Of a stretch of DNA of 64,000 nt, positions 33,430 to 45,682 are shown one piece after another. Source of the stretch: Diatrype stigma (Eukaryota > Ascomycota > Sordariomycetes > Xylariales > Diatrypaceae); the NCBI GenBank assembly GCA_022225965.2, contig JAKJXP020000069.1, positions 124,001-188,000 of the forward strand. The letters run 5' to 3'. The translations under genes and the position numbers were made by a program. A model generated the notes under the pieces. It was not told the DNA's origin. It did not search any database and saw only the letters and a program-made list of their open reading frames with translations. The first letter of the stretch is position 1. Each line of letters starts with the position of its first letter.

Positions 33430-36400
33430 TTAGATCAGCCGACGAACGTAGTTATTCCACGCGCTCCAGTTTGCGCCAGATAGCTTGTAGCGGAAGTTAC
33501 GGAAGCTGGTAGCATCTGAGTTTTGGCTGCTGTTGCTGCTACTACTGTTATGACCTGTACTGTTGGCTAGTGTCCCAGGGCGGTGGTAATGATGTTGGTC
33601 CTTATTGTTGTTGAACATCCGCTCGTGCAGCTGTGCCGGCGGAGAAGAGGAGCTTGTGGATGACGGGTAGTCTTGAGACGACGAGCTGCTGCTGGTCGTG
33701 GTGTTAGAGACAGATCCGCTCGTCGTCGAGGTGCTGAATGTGGTACGGGGCCCGAAGTCCAACGTTGTGGAGTTTTCTATAGTAATCAGATGAGTCAGTC
33801 AATCAAATATTTCTATTGGATACAGCGCTACGCTGTGGTGCTAGTCATTCGAGGAGAGGAGTAAGAACCCAAACGGGAACCGTACTTACCACGAGACAGG
33901 GTAAGCGTGCTCGTCAGACCTGACTCGGAGATGGTGGTCAGGGTACAGCTGGTCGTGTTCCACGACGAGGGCACCGAAGATGCATTGAGCGGCGGCGTGG
34001 TCGTGAGCGGTGCGGTCCCCGTCCCCGTCCCCGTCGCCGCAGTCACGTTGTACGTCGTGGAGCAGGTGTCGGTCGGCGTGATCCACTCATCGGTGCAGGT
34101 CGAATTGGACGGGTACGGCGGGGCCGTGACGAAAGGGGTGCCGCTAGCGTTGCCGCTCGGGGCCGGGAGACCGCCGCTAGGCGAGCTCGTGATGGGAGGA
34201 GACCCGGAGCCGGAACTGGACAGTGTCGAGTTCGGGAACGGCCACAGTGTGGTAACAGAGGCTGATTCTTCGGACGTGCCGGTGGGCGCTGTCACGCTGC
34301 CACCGCTCGGGATAGAGCTGGGGGACGTGGCGGGGACCGTGGTGGAGTTGAGACTGGGAAACGGCGGAATGCTGCTGCCAGAGGGGAGCGGCAACACCGT
34401 CCCGATCGTGACTCCGGTCCCGCTTGGTGTTGGGATTATTCCTGTCCCTGTGCCATTGGATGAGGTGGTGGGGATCGAAGTCGGAGCTGTGGGGGACGGC
34501 ACACTATTCGCGCTCGCGCTCGAGTTTGATGTCGGGAAGGGCGCCGGTGCCGATGCTATAGAGCCGGTAAACGACGACGTGTGGATCGTGATCAAACCAG
34601 AGGGCCCGCTTGATAGGAGGAACGTCGTAGTGCCGGTAGTGGTCAGGGTGGTTGGGAAGACACCAGTTGGTGAGGTTATCGGACCAGTCTCGCTCGCCTC
34701 TGTCGATGATGGCGATGATGATACGCTGCTGCTGGTACTCAAAGAACCTGTCTGAGGCGTCGTCGGCAGGGCGCCAGAGGGCGTGGAGGCTCCACTCCCG
34801 GTTCCCTGTGCGAAGGTTGAATTAGGCAGAGGGAACGGGGCCGTAGATATCGAGCTCGGGGGTGTTGAGACACCCGCCGGGAAACCCGAGCTCCCAGCGC
34901 CCGAAAGAGACCCGGTCGGCACGCTCGTCGCATTGGTAGGGAACGGGGGTGCTGTGCCACTCCCAGGCGGACTAGGGACAATGCCCGTTGTCATGGGTGG
35001 TGCTGTGCCAATAGTTCCCGACCCAAAGCTCGGTTGCGTTGAGTTGGAGATCGGGAAGGGAGCTGGTGTCGCAGACGTTGCTGAGATATTTCCGGAAGTG
35101 ACCGACATGCTAGCTGTGCTCGGTATCGTTATACCGCCAGGTATTCTTGACGTGTTGAAAGTACCGGTGCCGGAAGGAGAAGGCAGAATTGTCGAGAGTA
35201 CTGTTTGAGAGCCAGAAACCACAGTCGAAAGGATCGGTGGTGCTGTTGAGTTGGGTAGTGGGAATGGGGCCGTCACAGATTGGGATGGGGGACCGCCGAG
35301 AGGACTTCCAGTCAGCAGCCCACTCGACGAAGAGGAAGGGGGATAGCTAGTTCCCGAGGATGAGCTCGGCGTGAGACTAGAGTTTGCCGGCGTGGTTATG
35401 GACGGGAACCCCGTCCCGGAGATCGTGAAGCCGGTAGAGGCGATGGCTGGCTGTGTTGTTGAGTTCAATGGCAACGGGAAAGGAGCTGAGCTAGTACTGC
35501 TATATGAGTAGACCGTGAATGTGAATACCGAGCCTCCAGCGGTGGAAGTGACCGTGGTGACCGCATTCGGAACGCCCGTGCCCGAGACTGTACCGCTGCC
35601 GAATCCAGTTGGTCCGGCGCTTGAAACCGTCGAGTTAGGTAGCGGAAACGGTACCGTTGCAGATCCAACAGAGAATGAGCTACTATTTCCACCCGCCGTC
35701 AAGGGGCTCGATGTTGGTATGCCGGTACCAAGTGAGGGGGTAGCCTGGCCGCTTATGGTGGGCCCAACAGTCGAGTTCGACAATGTGAAAGGGGGTGTGG
35801 GGATGGGTAAACTAGAAACTGGAGGCAAGCCACCCGAGCCAATGGTGGCAGAAGTGCCGCCTGTCGAAAGAGCGAAAGGGCTTGTGGTATTAGATGTAGG
35901 GAACGGTGGGGGCAGGGTAGGCCCTGACTGGGTCGTTGCTCCGGTGCCTCCGGTAACTGGGGGTGCCGTACCGAATGATGCGACACTCCCACTCGATGAC
36001 AGGGGGCCGGTGCCGACCGGGACTGACGACGGCGATATCCCGGTTCCAGTACCGGTGCTACCAAGTGGTACTGATGAATTCGCCGTAGGAAGTGGGAAAG
36101 AGGCAGTTATCGACGGAATAGACGATGTACCGACTCCACTTGTAGGGAAAGGACCGACTGTCGAGTTCCCCCCTGGAAATGGTGGGGCAGACGCGGTCCC
36201 AGAGGAAGCGATTGTGACAGAGATGCTACTTGAAAAGGGTACAGAACTTATAACAAGACTGGAAGAACTTGGCCCAAGACTTGAGGCGACAGGGGCGGTA
36301 CCAGTTCCCACAATACTACTAGAGTTACCCAAAGGGAATGACGGCGACGGAGACGGCAGTGCCGTACTCGATGAGAAGCTTGGAACCGAGGCCGCAGTGC

Positions 36401-37491
36401 CACTGGGAGCCGAAGGGACAATAGACACTGTCAATACTGTTTGCGAGCCGGAGACAGTAGTTGTTATGGTTCTAAGTCCGGTTGTGCCGGTCGGGATTGA
36501 GCTGTTCGTTAGTGGGAACGGGATTGATCCGGAAGGAGACGAAGAAGAACCAGTATATGAACCCGTGCTTGGAGTGGGTACAATTGATACACCAGTAGAA
36601 TTTGCTGGTGTGATCGTGCCCCCGGATATACTCGTCACTGTCGTACTATTATTAGCACTGCTGATTGTTTGGGGTGCTGCCGACGTCGTGGAACCCGACG
36701 TTGTCCTTGTGCGAGTGAGGCTCCCAGACGCGGGGACGCTGCTTATTACCAAGTTCGAAGAGGAAGACGAAGACGCGGAAACCACAGTCGCATTGGAAAA
36801 TGCGGAACTAGGAGACGAGGAGACACTATTGCTAGAGGACCCGCCATACGAAGATGACGTCGACGTCGATGGTGTTGATGATGACGACCGTGTCAATATA
36901 CTTCCAGTGGCTGCAGCTGTCTGAGAGGACCCGGATATCACGCTGGTCGTGGTGGTGACCGTCTCTGTGACCGAGACGCCCGACGACACGGTGACGATGG
37001 TGACGGTTTCTGTTGTGCTGCTTCCCGGTGCGACTGTAGCCGCGGAGCCCGACGCTGGGAGAAGGGGTTAATAGTTGCGGGGCGACATCAAAATAGCAAG
37101 TAAGTGGGAGGATAAGGGGCATACCGGGAGCGGGGCCAGAAGAACTTTCACTCGAGCTCGGGCTCGACGAGGTTAGCGATGACGGAGACGTCGACGGAAT
37201 AATGGTGATCGTGACAGGCGGCGGCGGTGGCGGAGGCTGGCCGTAGCCGTAGGTCGTGTAGTATTGGTAGGCCTTATTTTCGGGGGCGGGACCGCCATAG
37301 CCGTCGTAGTCGACGTCTCCCGTCGTGGCGGCGGCCGTGCCACCGTCACCATCGACACCCGCACCAGCGATATCGCGTCGCTGAAACAGGTGATCTGGGA
37401 ACCCGAAGCGCGCTGTAGTTCTCGTGATGCACCACCCCAGAAGGAGGAAGACCGACGCCAGGCCTATTGGGAACACCGAAGAGGGCTTCAT
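33430..37491 (-). CDS. Large secreted Ser/Thr/Pro-rich mucin-like protein
   Basis: Exons 37491-37125, 37054-33890 and 33776-33430 give 1,292 residues. A signal peptide is seen (MKPSSVFPIGLASVFLLLG), then a possible Kex2-type site in LFQRRD, a Tyr-rich stretch and seven prolines. Nearly the whole rest is Ser/Thr/Gly/Pro. Sixteen copies of a degenerate PFPxxNST motif, each with an N-glycosylation sequon, are scattered through exon 2. VSGSQTVL blocks also recur. A Cys pair lies in STCTDEWITPTDTCSTTYNV near the end of exon 2. The C-terminus (NWSAWNNYVRRLI) has no GPI-anchor signal. Likely a heavily glycosylated wall or matrix protein (inference). No family domain is recognised. Long opposite-strand frames here are compositional shadows. 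Confidence 0.82.
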
Positions 37492-40359
37492 GACGTAATG
37501 GGACACCGGAAGGTAGGGAGCGAGAGATTTACAGGTCCGTTTGTGAAGGGAGTGTGTGGAAATAGAGGCTAATGACTTGAGCTCGACAGGTGGTAGTGAG
37601 GAAGTAAAGGAGAACGAGTGTTATCATAGAGCGAGAGTGAGAAAGCGAATGGGTTACTTGGTTTGGAGTCCTTTCGGGCTAACACGAATGAATGATGTGA
37701 AGATTAAGGGGGAAAGCTTAGTTGGGATGAGAACTGGTCATATAGGACGAAGGTAGCCCGCTAAGGGTGATGAAGACCGGTGCCCAGTAAGTGAGCGATG
37801 CGAGGAAAAGCGAGAGGAGTGCCGAAGGAAGAACCTATCGCTACCTCGGTCGAGGTGAGAAGGGACAACGAGTAGATAACTAAGTCACTCGCTCACCAGC
37901 CGGTCTACTGATACAGTCCAGTCTAAAAGAAAGGCGAGACCTTCAGAGAAAGCCACTGGGAGAGGCCGACGAAGTAACAGGATGTCTCGTTACGCCAGTC
38001 GCAGATGGGTTTCTCACCTAACTTATAAGTGCGTAAGAAAGGGGGGGTGGGGTCTGGTGTGGTCACTCGTGAAAGCCCAACCTGTCTGTCTGCTCTCCCT
38101 GGTAGTCGGCTTGCCTGCTGTCTCTCCGCGGGCTATGGGAAGCGAAAGTCCCGTCGATGATAGGAGAAAAGCACGGGGACCGCGTCACAGATTTCGTCCC
38201 GGTGCGCAAAATCTCCCTAGTATTAGACACTCTGTGCAGCAGGCTCATTTTGGGAGGTGGAAGAGGCGGAAAGGATCACAGTGCCCCCCACTTTTCCCGT
38301 CAAGAGATGGAGGGGAAGAAGAGGGAGAAAGACATAGAGCTTTTTGCTGTTGCTGATCGACCTGGATCAGATGTACCGGTCGGTTGAAGGACTACCGCGG
38401 ATCTGTATGTCTGTCTGTCCATCCATCTTGTCCATTGTGGATTTCGTGTGACCGGTGAGTTGAGTTTAACCTCCGCTAGCGGTAGGTCATACTTTCCTTT
38501 AATCCAAATAATATCGGATGAAGAGATCTCAGGTAACCAGCCGTCGGTATGGACAGGATAGCGGCGTCGTTTGCGTCGTAGATATAAGACCAAAGCAGGC
38601 TTCCAGCTATGATTCTCATCATATAATACCGGTAGAGCCGTTTTTTTTTGTAATCTATCATCTCAAGAACCAGCACTAATAAAAACGCTGCTGGAAAGCC
38701 ACATATCGGTTATCGTCCCATCTCATCAAAGCGGCACGCCGCTTGGAGCACGATACCGTTAGATCGCGTAGGTGCTCTGCTAGCTTGTCCAACGTGGGCG
38801 TGTTTTCCTGTGAATCCCAGGCTTGGCCTAGAACTCATACTCATACACCGTTCTGCATTGTGGCTTCTTGACAGGGGAGAGCCCCTTTCCCATGATTTCC
38901 TCATCCTAGAAAGGAGTGGGTTAGCGGTGTTGGCTATTTCCCCAGTTGATGTGTGTCTGGTTACCATTATTACAGCAGCATGACGCAACCAGATCACACT
39001 CGCTGTTCACATGTTTCCAACTAACACATACCTGTTCCCCTGATAGGGCAATTGGTGCCATGCTGCAATAACCTGTCTCGTTTGGTGGAGTGTTACCCGC
39101 ACAGCTGATTGGGTGCGCGGTGCGATCTCCTGGCTGATCTTAGAAGGACAAATGCGCCCTCCACCAACACGATGAACATTGAGGCTAGTAACCTCTGAAT
39201 CGGACCTAACTGCGGCGAACAGCCGTTGGATGGATCTCGAACGAAGGGGTTGACCGTCCGTGTCTTGTCGGCTCAGCGTCACATGAATAGGTTGTACAAT
39301 GCCAGGGGGGCTTATGAGGCTGTATGCAGTGAGCTGCAGGAAGCCTCATCGAGTGGACAACATCAGATGCAGGAAGCCGCTTGACAAGTTTTTTTCCTGT
39401 ACTAAGTTTCGTGAAACGGCAAGGTTCAGGTACGACAATAAAACCCATAAACGAGGACCGTACCTGCATATCCTAGCTCTCGAGACCAGGCCATCATTTT
39501 ACTCCACGCACATTTGGCAGGTGGATGTCTTGTTCAACAGGAATCAGCCGAAGACTACCTACCACAATGGCGTGAGACAGGAGATTCAGCGGTGGTAAGG
39601 ACTTACCGAGGGAATCGAGAGACTCTGGTCGAGGGGACCGGTGCGACGTGAGAGCCTAACTGCATCGGTTACTGTGTTGCCTGGGCGGGCCCATGGGAAT
39701 TTGGTAGGGGCAAACATATCATGCAGGTTGATCAAGTTTGGTTACACTTCTCTAGAGCCTTTTTTAAGATGAATCACGCTCTGGGATTTTATGTTTTGAA
39801 GGTCTTAGTCTAATCGGCGAACGGTAACGATAGTGGGTGTTCTGAAACGGGATGGAAAGACTTTGTTCTCTGAGACAGCAGCTGAGAACAAGACAGGCCA
39901 GGCCCACTTGAGGGGATGGGAAATGTAAGGTGAGCTTGAAGATATACTAAGTAGCCAAAATAAAATATTTCCATATCAAGTTAAGACAATTACTGGAGGA
40001 AATTGGTCACGTTGTTACGCGGATCGACACCACACCTTGAATTCAGAAACCATATGATTATCTGTGTATATCAATAGTAGGAAGGATGGTCAGCTAACTA
40101 ATCTGGGCAAAGAAGAAGCCCAGTGAGAAAATAACAGGGGGTTGTTCTCATAAGCTGTCTCCGAATCCTGACAGAATTGACCAAAGTCTTGTAATGCAAG
40201 ACCTCGGTCATAGAGCTTCAGCAAGCACGAAAGTGCATGCGTCTTGCCTGACTGCAAGAAGCTCAAAGTAACACGGCGTTCATTCTCCTGCAGACTTCTG
40301 CGGGATCTCGATTTGATTAATCCTGTTAGACGTCGGCAGCTTGCATCGCTTGTGTACCT
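37492..40359. other. Gene-poor interval
   Basis: These 2.9 kb hold the promoter of the Ser/Thr-rich gene and the 3' flank of the EI24/RRT8-like gene. Small frames have no recognisable similarity or splice support. Confidence 0.5.
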
Positions 40360-41652
40360 CTACTCGGCCTTCTTGGCAGACTCCCGCAAGGTAGGAGCTG
40401 TTCCCTGGCTCATAGTGGTGTTCTTCTTCTCGATGTCAGCTGCCCATAAAGCAGCTCCAACTATCAAGAATCCATCAGCATTTTGTTCCCATAAAATCAA
40501 GAGCAGCAACAAGTGTAGTAGTACATACCTGTGTTGGTAAAGGCAAAGAACATTGATACCACAGGTATCATTTCGAGCAGAGTGGCGATTGTTCCGAAGC
40601 TAGGAGACATGGTTAGTACAGGCGAAGAAAAAAGCAAGAAGGAATAATTCTCACGTCGCGTATGGGGCCGTGTGACGCTTCAACCATTCTTGCTGCTGCG
40701 ATTGTGACCAGCTTTTCAATTGAAAGTACTACTGTAGAGTTAGCCTCTGATAGCCCGAAAGGTCGACCTGGGGTTACGCACTCGGCCGTGGACAGCTTGG
40801 CCTCTACCTCGTCCTGAAAAATGTCAGCTAGCTGCGGATATAAAACAATCACTAGGTCCTTACCTTGGATGATAATGAAAATGATGGTTCCAACCACTAG
40901 TACAAGTGTACAGTCTTGTTAGTACGATCCAGATATAAATATACGGTGAATGTGAGTCCCACCTGGAATGAAGTTGAGCGGAAGATACATGACGTATCGA
41001 ATGATCGCCGTCGGCGTGAACTTGGAGAAGGGGTTCTTCAAGACCTTTCCGAGTCTAGAGATTGGGTCGCTTCCCGACTTGAGCTGCCGTCCCTCGCTAA
41101 CGATACTAGTAGCGTTGCAGGCAACAAGGGTGCCGTCGAACGTGTCCAGAAGGGCATCCTGCAGCAAGAAGTTGCGCGAGAGGAGGTTGACAATAGTGGA
41201 GCTCTCATTCAAGATCAGCAGCATCGTGGTGAAAACGGCAAGCGGGCCGTTCACGAAGACCAGGATGGCAAGCTGGGGCACATAGGTGAAGAAGACCATG
41301 GAGCCGAACACGCCGATGGTGAGACCCAGCGTAGGAAGAATACGCGAGGTGAATGGCTTCCACAGGGCGCGATGAGTGAGGAAATAGACAATTCCCCTAT
41401 GTCTATCAGTTAGCTGCAGTTCTTAAGTTTGTAGCATGTCATCGACCATGGATGGGACGTACTTGAAGGGATACATGTAAGATCCGCTTTTGGCAGCTTC
41501 GGAGAGAAGCTCCTTCGCCTTGTCGAAATCTTCCTTCCTGCAGAGTCGTCAGTCCATGTAGGTTAAGCGACCAAGGTCATATTGCTGAAATAGGGTCCTT
41601 ACGCGACCTCCTGGGCCTTGGTTTGGACATTAGCCACGAACCCGGACGACAT
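40360..41652 (-). CDS. EI24/RRT8-like multi-spanning membrane protein, eight exons
   Basis: Exons 41652-41603, 41537-41463, 41396-40963, 40896-40864, 40813-40782, 40728-40655, 40599-40529 and 40460-40360 total 870 bases, 289 residues. The joins are supported by phase and by family-like reading: FIPVVGTIIFIIIQG, then AVHGRYFQLKSWSQ, then LLEMIPVVSMFFAFTNTVGAALWAADIEKK. Several hydrophobic helices are present. Yeast relatives (Rrt8, Lds1, Lds2) are lipid-droplet or spore-wall-associated proteins; the filamentous fungal role is not well known. Exons 4 and 5 are only 33 and 32 bases, so the gene is easy to mispredict: a contiguous open frame runs through the intron between them. Confidence 0.85.
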
Positions 41653-43072
41653 CGTGAATATTTGGGGGATGGAGGTAACGGTTGAGATGCGTTCGTTGCA
41701 ACGTTGCGGAGCTGGTTAGTCGGTCTTAGGCAGGCAAGTAAGGTGTTCTCGAGGATCAAGAAATAAAACAATGCGCGCTTAGAGATGAAGATGGACGTTT
41801 CGATGAATTCTCTGTTTCTTCATCAGAAGGCAGAAGGTATGGCTTGGGTCGTTATGTTTAGGTCGTCAAGGTATGAAAAGCTGCAAGGGCAATGAAATCA
41901 TGTCGTCATGACGTTGGTGGGTTCAGCGCCCTTGGCAGCTCTTAGGAGCTAAAGGAACCCCACTTGCCTGTTTAGGGAAGATTTGTGGCTCAATCTGTAT
42001 GGTTGCCGAATGATTGGCACAAGGATGAGCAACAAGGTACCTAAGTACCTACATTTTGTCCCTAAAACCTACATACATACATACATGCGTGTCCAGGCAT
42101 TTAATCTGAGACTTGCCTGTGCAAAGGCATTATAGATTGATACTATTGCTATGGGTGTTGGGGTGGAGGTAGCTTTTGCTCGTTCCCATTCCATTCAGAT
42201 CAACAGGATATGACTTCGCATTATTGAAATCGATTCTCAATGTTCAGCATCAATGTGGTTCATAAGCTCGGTTCTTGGACTGCATAACCATTCATTGCTG
42301 TTAGGAATCCCTTAAGAAGCACTATTTAGGAAGAACGTAACTACGTATGTAGGTAAACATACAGTCTGCAACTTTACACCAAGATATAGATATTGTGGTT
42401 TGAATGATTGCGTTTACCGTAAGATCGATCCCAATCCGGTAGGATTTGCCAGTCTCATCGCTTTAAGCTTTCGCTAAACGATAAACCTCTAGTAGCAACT
42501 TCTGGTAGCAACTTCTTGTGATGCCAACTTGCCGAACCCATGGATAAGGTATTTTGATACAAACGTGCTTGGATGAAGAAAGTGATTACTTAATATCCGT
42601 CAGGGACATGTGGGGCAACATTCAGTTGAGATTTCAGGGGCTTCTCCAGGGGCTTGATCAGCTGGATACCAGGGTGGTATGTACATACATACAGGTCCCT
42701 ATGCAGCCATAGCCGCCTTACGCACGCACGTAGTCAGTGTGGCACCCCACAATAATGGGATGCCTCCCGCTCTCAGGCCGCTGAATCCCCGCCTGCCTTA
42801 CACAGCCACGATTACTATAGTCCTACTCCAATAAGAGTCAAAGGACCATTTAAACGTGGTCTTGGCCCAGTCCTGAGTCCCTTTGTTCCCTTACCTCTCT
42901 TCCTACTTTCAGCCGCATCGCACCGCACCTCACTGCACAAAGCATCATTACCTACATACCCTAAAGTCGGCCAGTTCGACTACGACCACGACCACGACCA
43001 CGACGCGGGCGACTCATTCACCGCATCATAAAAAGTCCCGGCTACCCAAACTACTAGAACCTCATACCCCTC
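41653..43072. other. Divergent intergenic region
   Basis: Promoters of the EI24/RRT8-like gene and of the low-complexity protein gene lie here. TACCTAAGTACCTAC and a CATACATACATA run occur near 42040-42090. A short (CGACCA)n tract is at about 42978-43005 in the presumed leader of the downstream gene. Confidence 0.55.
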
Positions 43073-43834
43073 ATGTCTAACCAGGAGTACTACGGCAGCG
43101 GCGGCGGCGGTGGCGCATACGGAGGAGGTGGTGGTGGAGGATACCCGCCTGCCGGGCAGCCGCCCTACCCGACGGGGGAGCACTACCCCCAGCCGCAGAA
43201 CGCGTACAACCACCAAGGCCAATACCCGCCGCCCCAGGGACAGCACCACTCGCAGCCGCCGCCTTACAGCGGGCCCAGCGGACCGTCGCCTTCCTACCCG
43301 GACCAGAAGCCCTACTACAACGCGCCTCCGCCCGCGGGACAGCACAATCCGTACGGAGGGGGCGCCCCGCCCGCTCAGGGCTACCAGGCGTACAACCCGT
43401 CGTACGGCCACGACAGCCGCCAGGGGCCGTCGCCGCAGCACGGCCAATCCTACCCGCCGCCGCAGGGATACGGCGGTGGTGGTTACGGCCAGCCCGGCGG
43501 CAGTCCGTACCCGGCGCAATACGACCACCAGCGCGGCGACGGGCAGCACCACCAGCAGCAATACCCCGCGGCGGGTGCGGCCCCACATGGCGCGTACGAC
43601 CATGGTGGCCCGAGTGGAGACAGGGGTCTCGGTTCCGGGCTGATGGGGGCCGCGGTCGGCGCCCTAGCGACCCACGCGATGAGCGGGGGTGGCCACGGCG
43701 GCGGGATTCTGGGCGGTGGGAAAAAGCATAAGAAGGACAAGAAGCACAAGAAGAAGGATAAGAAGCATCGCAAGCGCAGCGGCAGTTCGAGTAGCAGCAG
43801 TAGCGATAGCAGCAAGAGCAGTAACAGTAGCTGA
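43073..43834 (+). CDS. Gly/Tyr/Pro/Gln-rich low-complexity protein
   Basis: A single exon of 253 residues from ATG 43073. Residues 1-180 are made of Gly, Tyr, Pro, Gln and His with YPPPQG-like repeats, a prion-like composition. A short Gly/Ala hydrophobic segment follows (GLMGAAVGALATHAM), then a Gly run, a dense Lys/His tail (KKHKKDKKHKKKDKKHRKR) and a final poly-Ser stretch. Such proteins occur across moulds, often annotated as glycine-rich or rRNA-processing-like, but no function is established. The basic tail could bind nucleic acid or serve as a nuclear signal (inference). Confidence 0.8.
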   Translation: MSNQEYYGSGGGGGAYGGGGGGGYPPAGQPPYPTGEHYPQPQNAYNHQGQYPPPQGQHHSQPPPYSGPSGPSPSYPDQKPYYNAPPPAGQHNPYGGGAPPAQGYQAYNPSYGHDSRQGPSPQHGQSYPPPQGYGGGGYGQPGGSPYPAQYDHQRGDGQHHQQQYPAAGAAPHGAYDHGGPSGDRGLGSGLMGAAVGALATHAMSGGGHGGGILGGGKKHKKDKKHKKKDKKHRKRSGSSSSSSSDSSKSSNSS

Positions 43835-44390
43835 TTAGGTGGGGCTGAAGGTGATGGGCGATTCGCGCATGCTCTGCGAGTATGAGGGAATGGCCGCGAC
43901 CCGTAGCTACATCAACCTACTTATCACTCAATGAAATTATGTCTGTTATACCAAAGTTTGAACTATTGTCTTTGTTGTACCCCATTAAATAGGTATCTAC
44001 CACCACGTCTCTACAGCCTACACCTAGATACCTGTTGTAAGACCTGCCTGCATATTTCACCGTGAGCACTGTTACCTAATTACCTACAGACCCAGCTACA
44101 TACAACACCTAAGAGGGCAATCTTTATCGTTAAGACATAAGGATGTAGAATCTTCGTGTGCTTGTTTGCTCTATGTTGATGAATTGAAAGGGTTCGAGGA
44201 GTCGGTTCCACCCATGCACCTGTCTGATTGGCTGCTGGTCTTCTCCTAGACAGCTGCCGATTGCCAATGAATTTGGTTTGCTCAACACCATCCCTGTCTT
44301 ATCAATCGACAAGATTTCAATCGACAAGATTGATTTCTGCTGCTCTTTCCCCCCTCCTCGTATTCCTGCCTGCTGCATACCACGGACGCC
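43835..44390. other. Intergenic region
   Basis: These 556 bases contain the promoter of the first BTB-like gene. Nothing else is recognised. Confidence 0.55.
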
Positions 44391-45682
44391 ATGGCCGAGC
44401 AAAATACCAGCATACTCGGATCCGCATCCGCTGAAGAGCCTCGGGCTTCCTCGTCGATTAGTACTACTGATACGGCAACGACGCCAGCGCCGAATGCACA
44501 TCCAACGACGGACAAAGTCAAACAGCCGTCACAAACTCCGGATCAGGAGATAGTTTGCAAGCAGGCCTTGATGTTGAAGCAGACGATCGAGTTGACTACC
44601 GTTGACCCAAATGGAGATCTATATCTACGAGTGGGGCAGGTCACATGCCAGTCCAGTCTATGGTGGCACCCAGGCGAAGAAGGTCCCCATGACCACACGA
44701 GAACTCAAGAGTATCGCGTCGACTCAAGAGCGTTGTCTAGAACATCTCCAGTCTTCATGAAGATGCTTTATGGGCCATTTTCTGAATCCAATAAGTCGAG
44801 CGAGGATGAAAAGTGGCGCGTTGCATTGCCAGACGACAATGTCAAGGCGATGGGCACGTTGCTTGACATCATGCACTGTCGATTCGTAAAGCTCCCTGCA
44901 ATTACTAATGCGATTAATCTCGAGCATATATATGAAATCGCTGTCCTAACGGACAAATACGACTGCACCTCCCTCGTTCGACCATGGTCCAGTTCTTGGC
45001 TTGGTGCCGCCAGTGCTCTTGTGCCCAAGGCAAATATCAGCGACCTCGAAATGATTTCATGGGTTGCATGGGAGTACGGTGACCAAAAGCTTTTTGAGAA
45101 GGTGACAAAGCATATGATCATCCATCTGGGCGGTTTCTCGTCTTACTGTTTCTTCAAACATACACTTGAGCCCAATGGCCTAAGCGGTATGTACCACATG
45201 TTGGCGGGTCAGGAGTATGAAGCTAACTGGGGGTTGAAGCAGTCATACAATCCCGACGCCGTGCGGTGATTGATAAATTACTAGAGCCAGTTCGTTCGTT
45301 GTTGGCTTTGCTGCTACAACCGAATCTCAATATCGTTAGCCCTCCACTAAGAGCTTGCAAGGCAGCCAAATTTGAGAGCGGAACCGAATGTGAGGCAATG
45401 ATGCTTGGAAGCTTGTTGCAAAGCCTCGTGGACCAGGGCCTTTGGCCTATTCCATTGTCAACAAAACTCACAGACTCTGTGTTGATCATACAAACGAAAC
45501 TCAACGCTGTCTCCGCCAGGGGCCATAGTCACAGGTCAGTCCATGGTGACATAAAGTGCCGGCCTCTTAAAGACCGCGCAGCTTATATTTCCACTATCAT
45601 TGGTGATATCAACACTTCTCCTACCGACAATCAGTTGCGCCACCTTGAAGTGCAGGAGAAGAAATTGGGGATCAACGCATGA
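44391..45682 (+). CDS. BTB/POZ-like domain protein, intact tandem copy
   Basis: Exons 44391-45186 and 45243-45682 give 411 residues. The intron is 56 bases with a CTAAC branch point. After a Ser/Thr-rich N-terminus comes DPNGDLYLRVGQV, a gap region, YRVDSRALSRTSPVFMKML and GTLLDIMHCRF, then LTDKYDC, the pattern of fungal BTB-like proteins (central region about residues 75-195). The C-terminal half is helical and has CEAMMLGSLLQSL. Such proteins in moulds are numerous and mostly uncharacterised; BTB folds mediate dimerisation or cullin-3 binding. The next gene downstream is its diverged and broken duplicate with the same intron position. Confidence 0.85.

Noticed and set aside
33907..34755. 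282-codon plus-strand frame opposite the same gene
   Set aside because: Same explanation: a compositional shadow of the minus-strand exon.
35515..36924. 469-codon plus-strand open frame opposite the Ser/Thr-rich gene
   Set aside because: It is the antisense of a Ser/Thr/Gly/Pro-biased coding exon. The Val/Glu/Gly-rich product follows from codon composition and has no family resemblance.
40613..40897. 94-codon contiguous minus-strand frame in the EI24/RRT8-like gene
   Set aside because: It reads through introns. The spliced micro-exon version restores the family-like YFQLK and GTIATLLEMIP blocks.
44180..44210. tRNA B-box-like GGTTCGAGGAG
   Set aside because: No matching A box, cloverleaf or acceptor stem was found around it. 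No tRNA or other structured RNA gene could be supported anywhere in the window.
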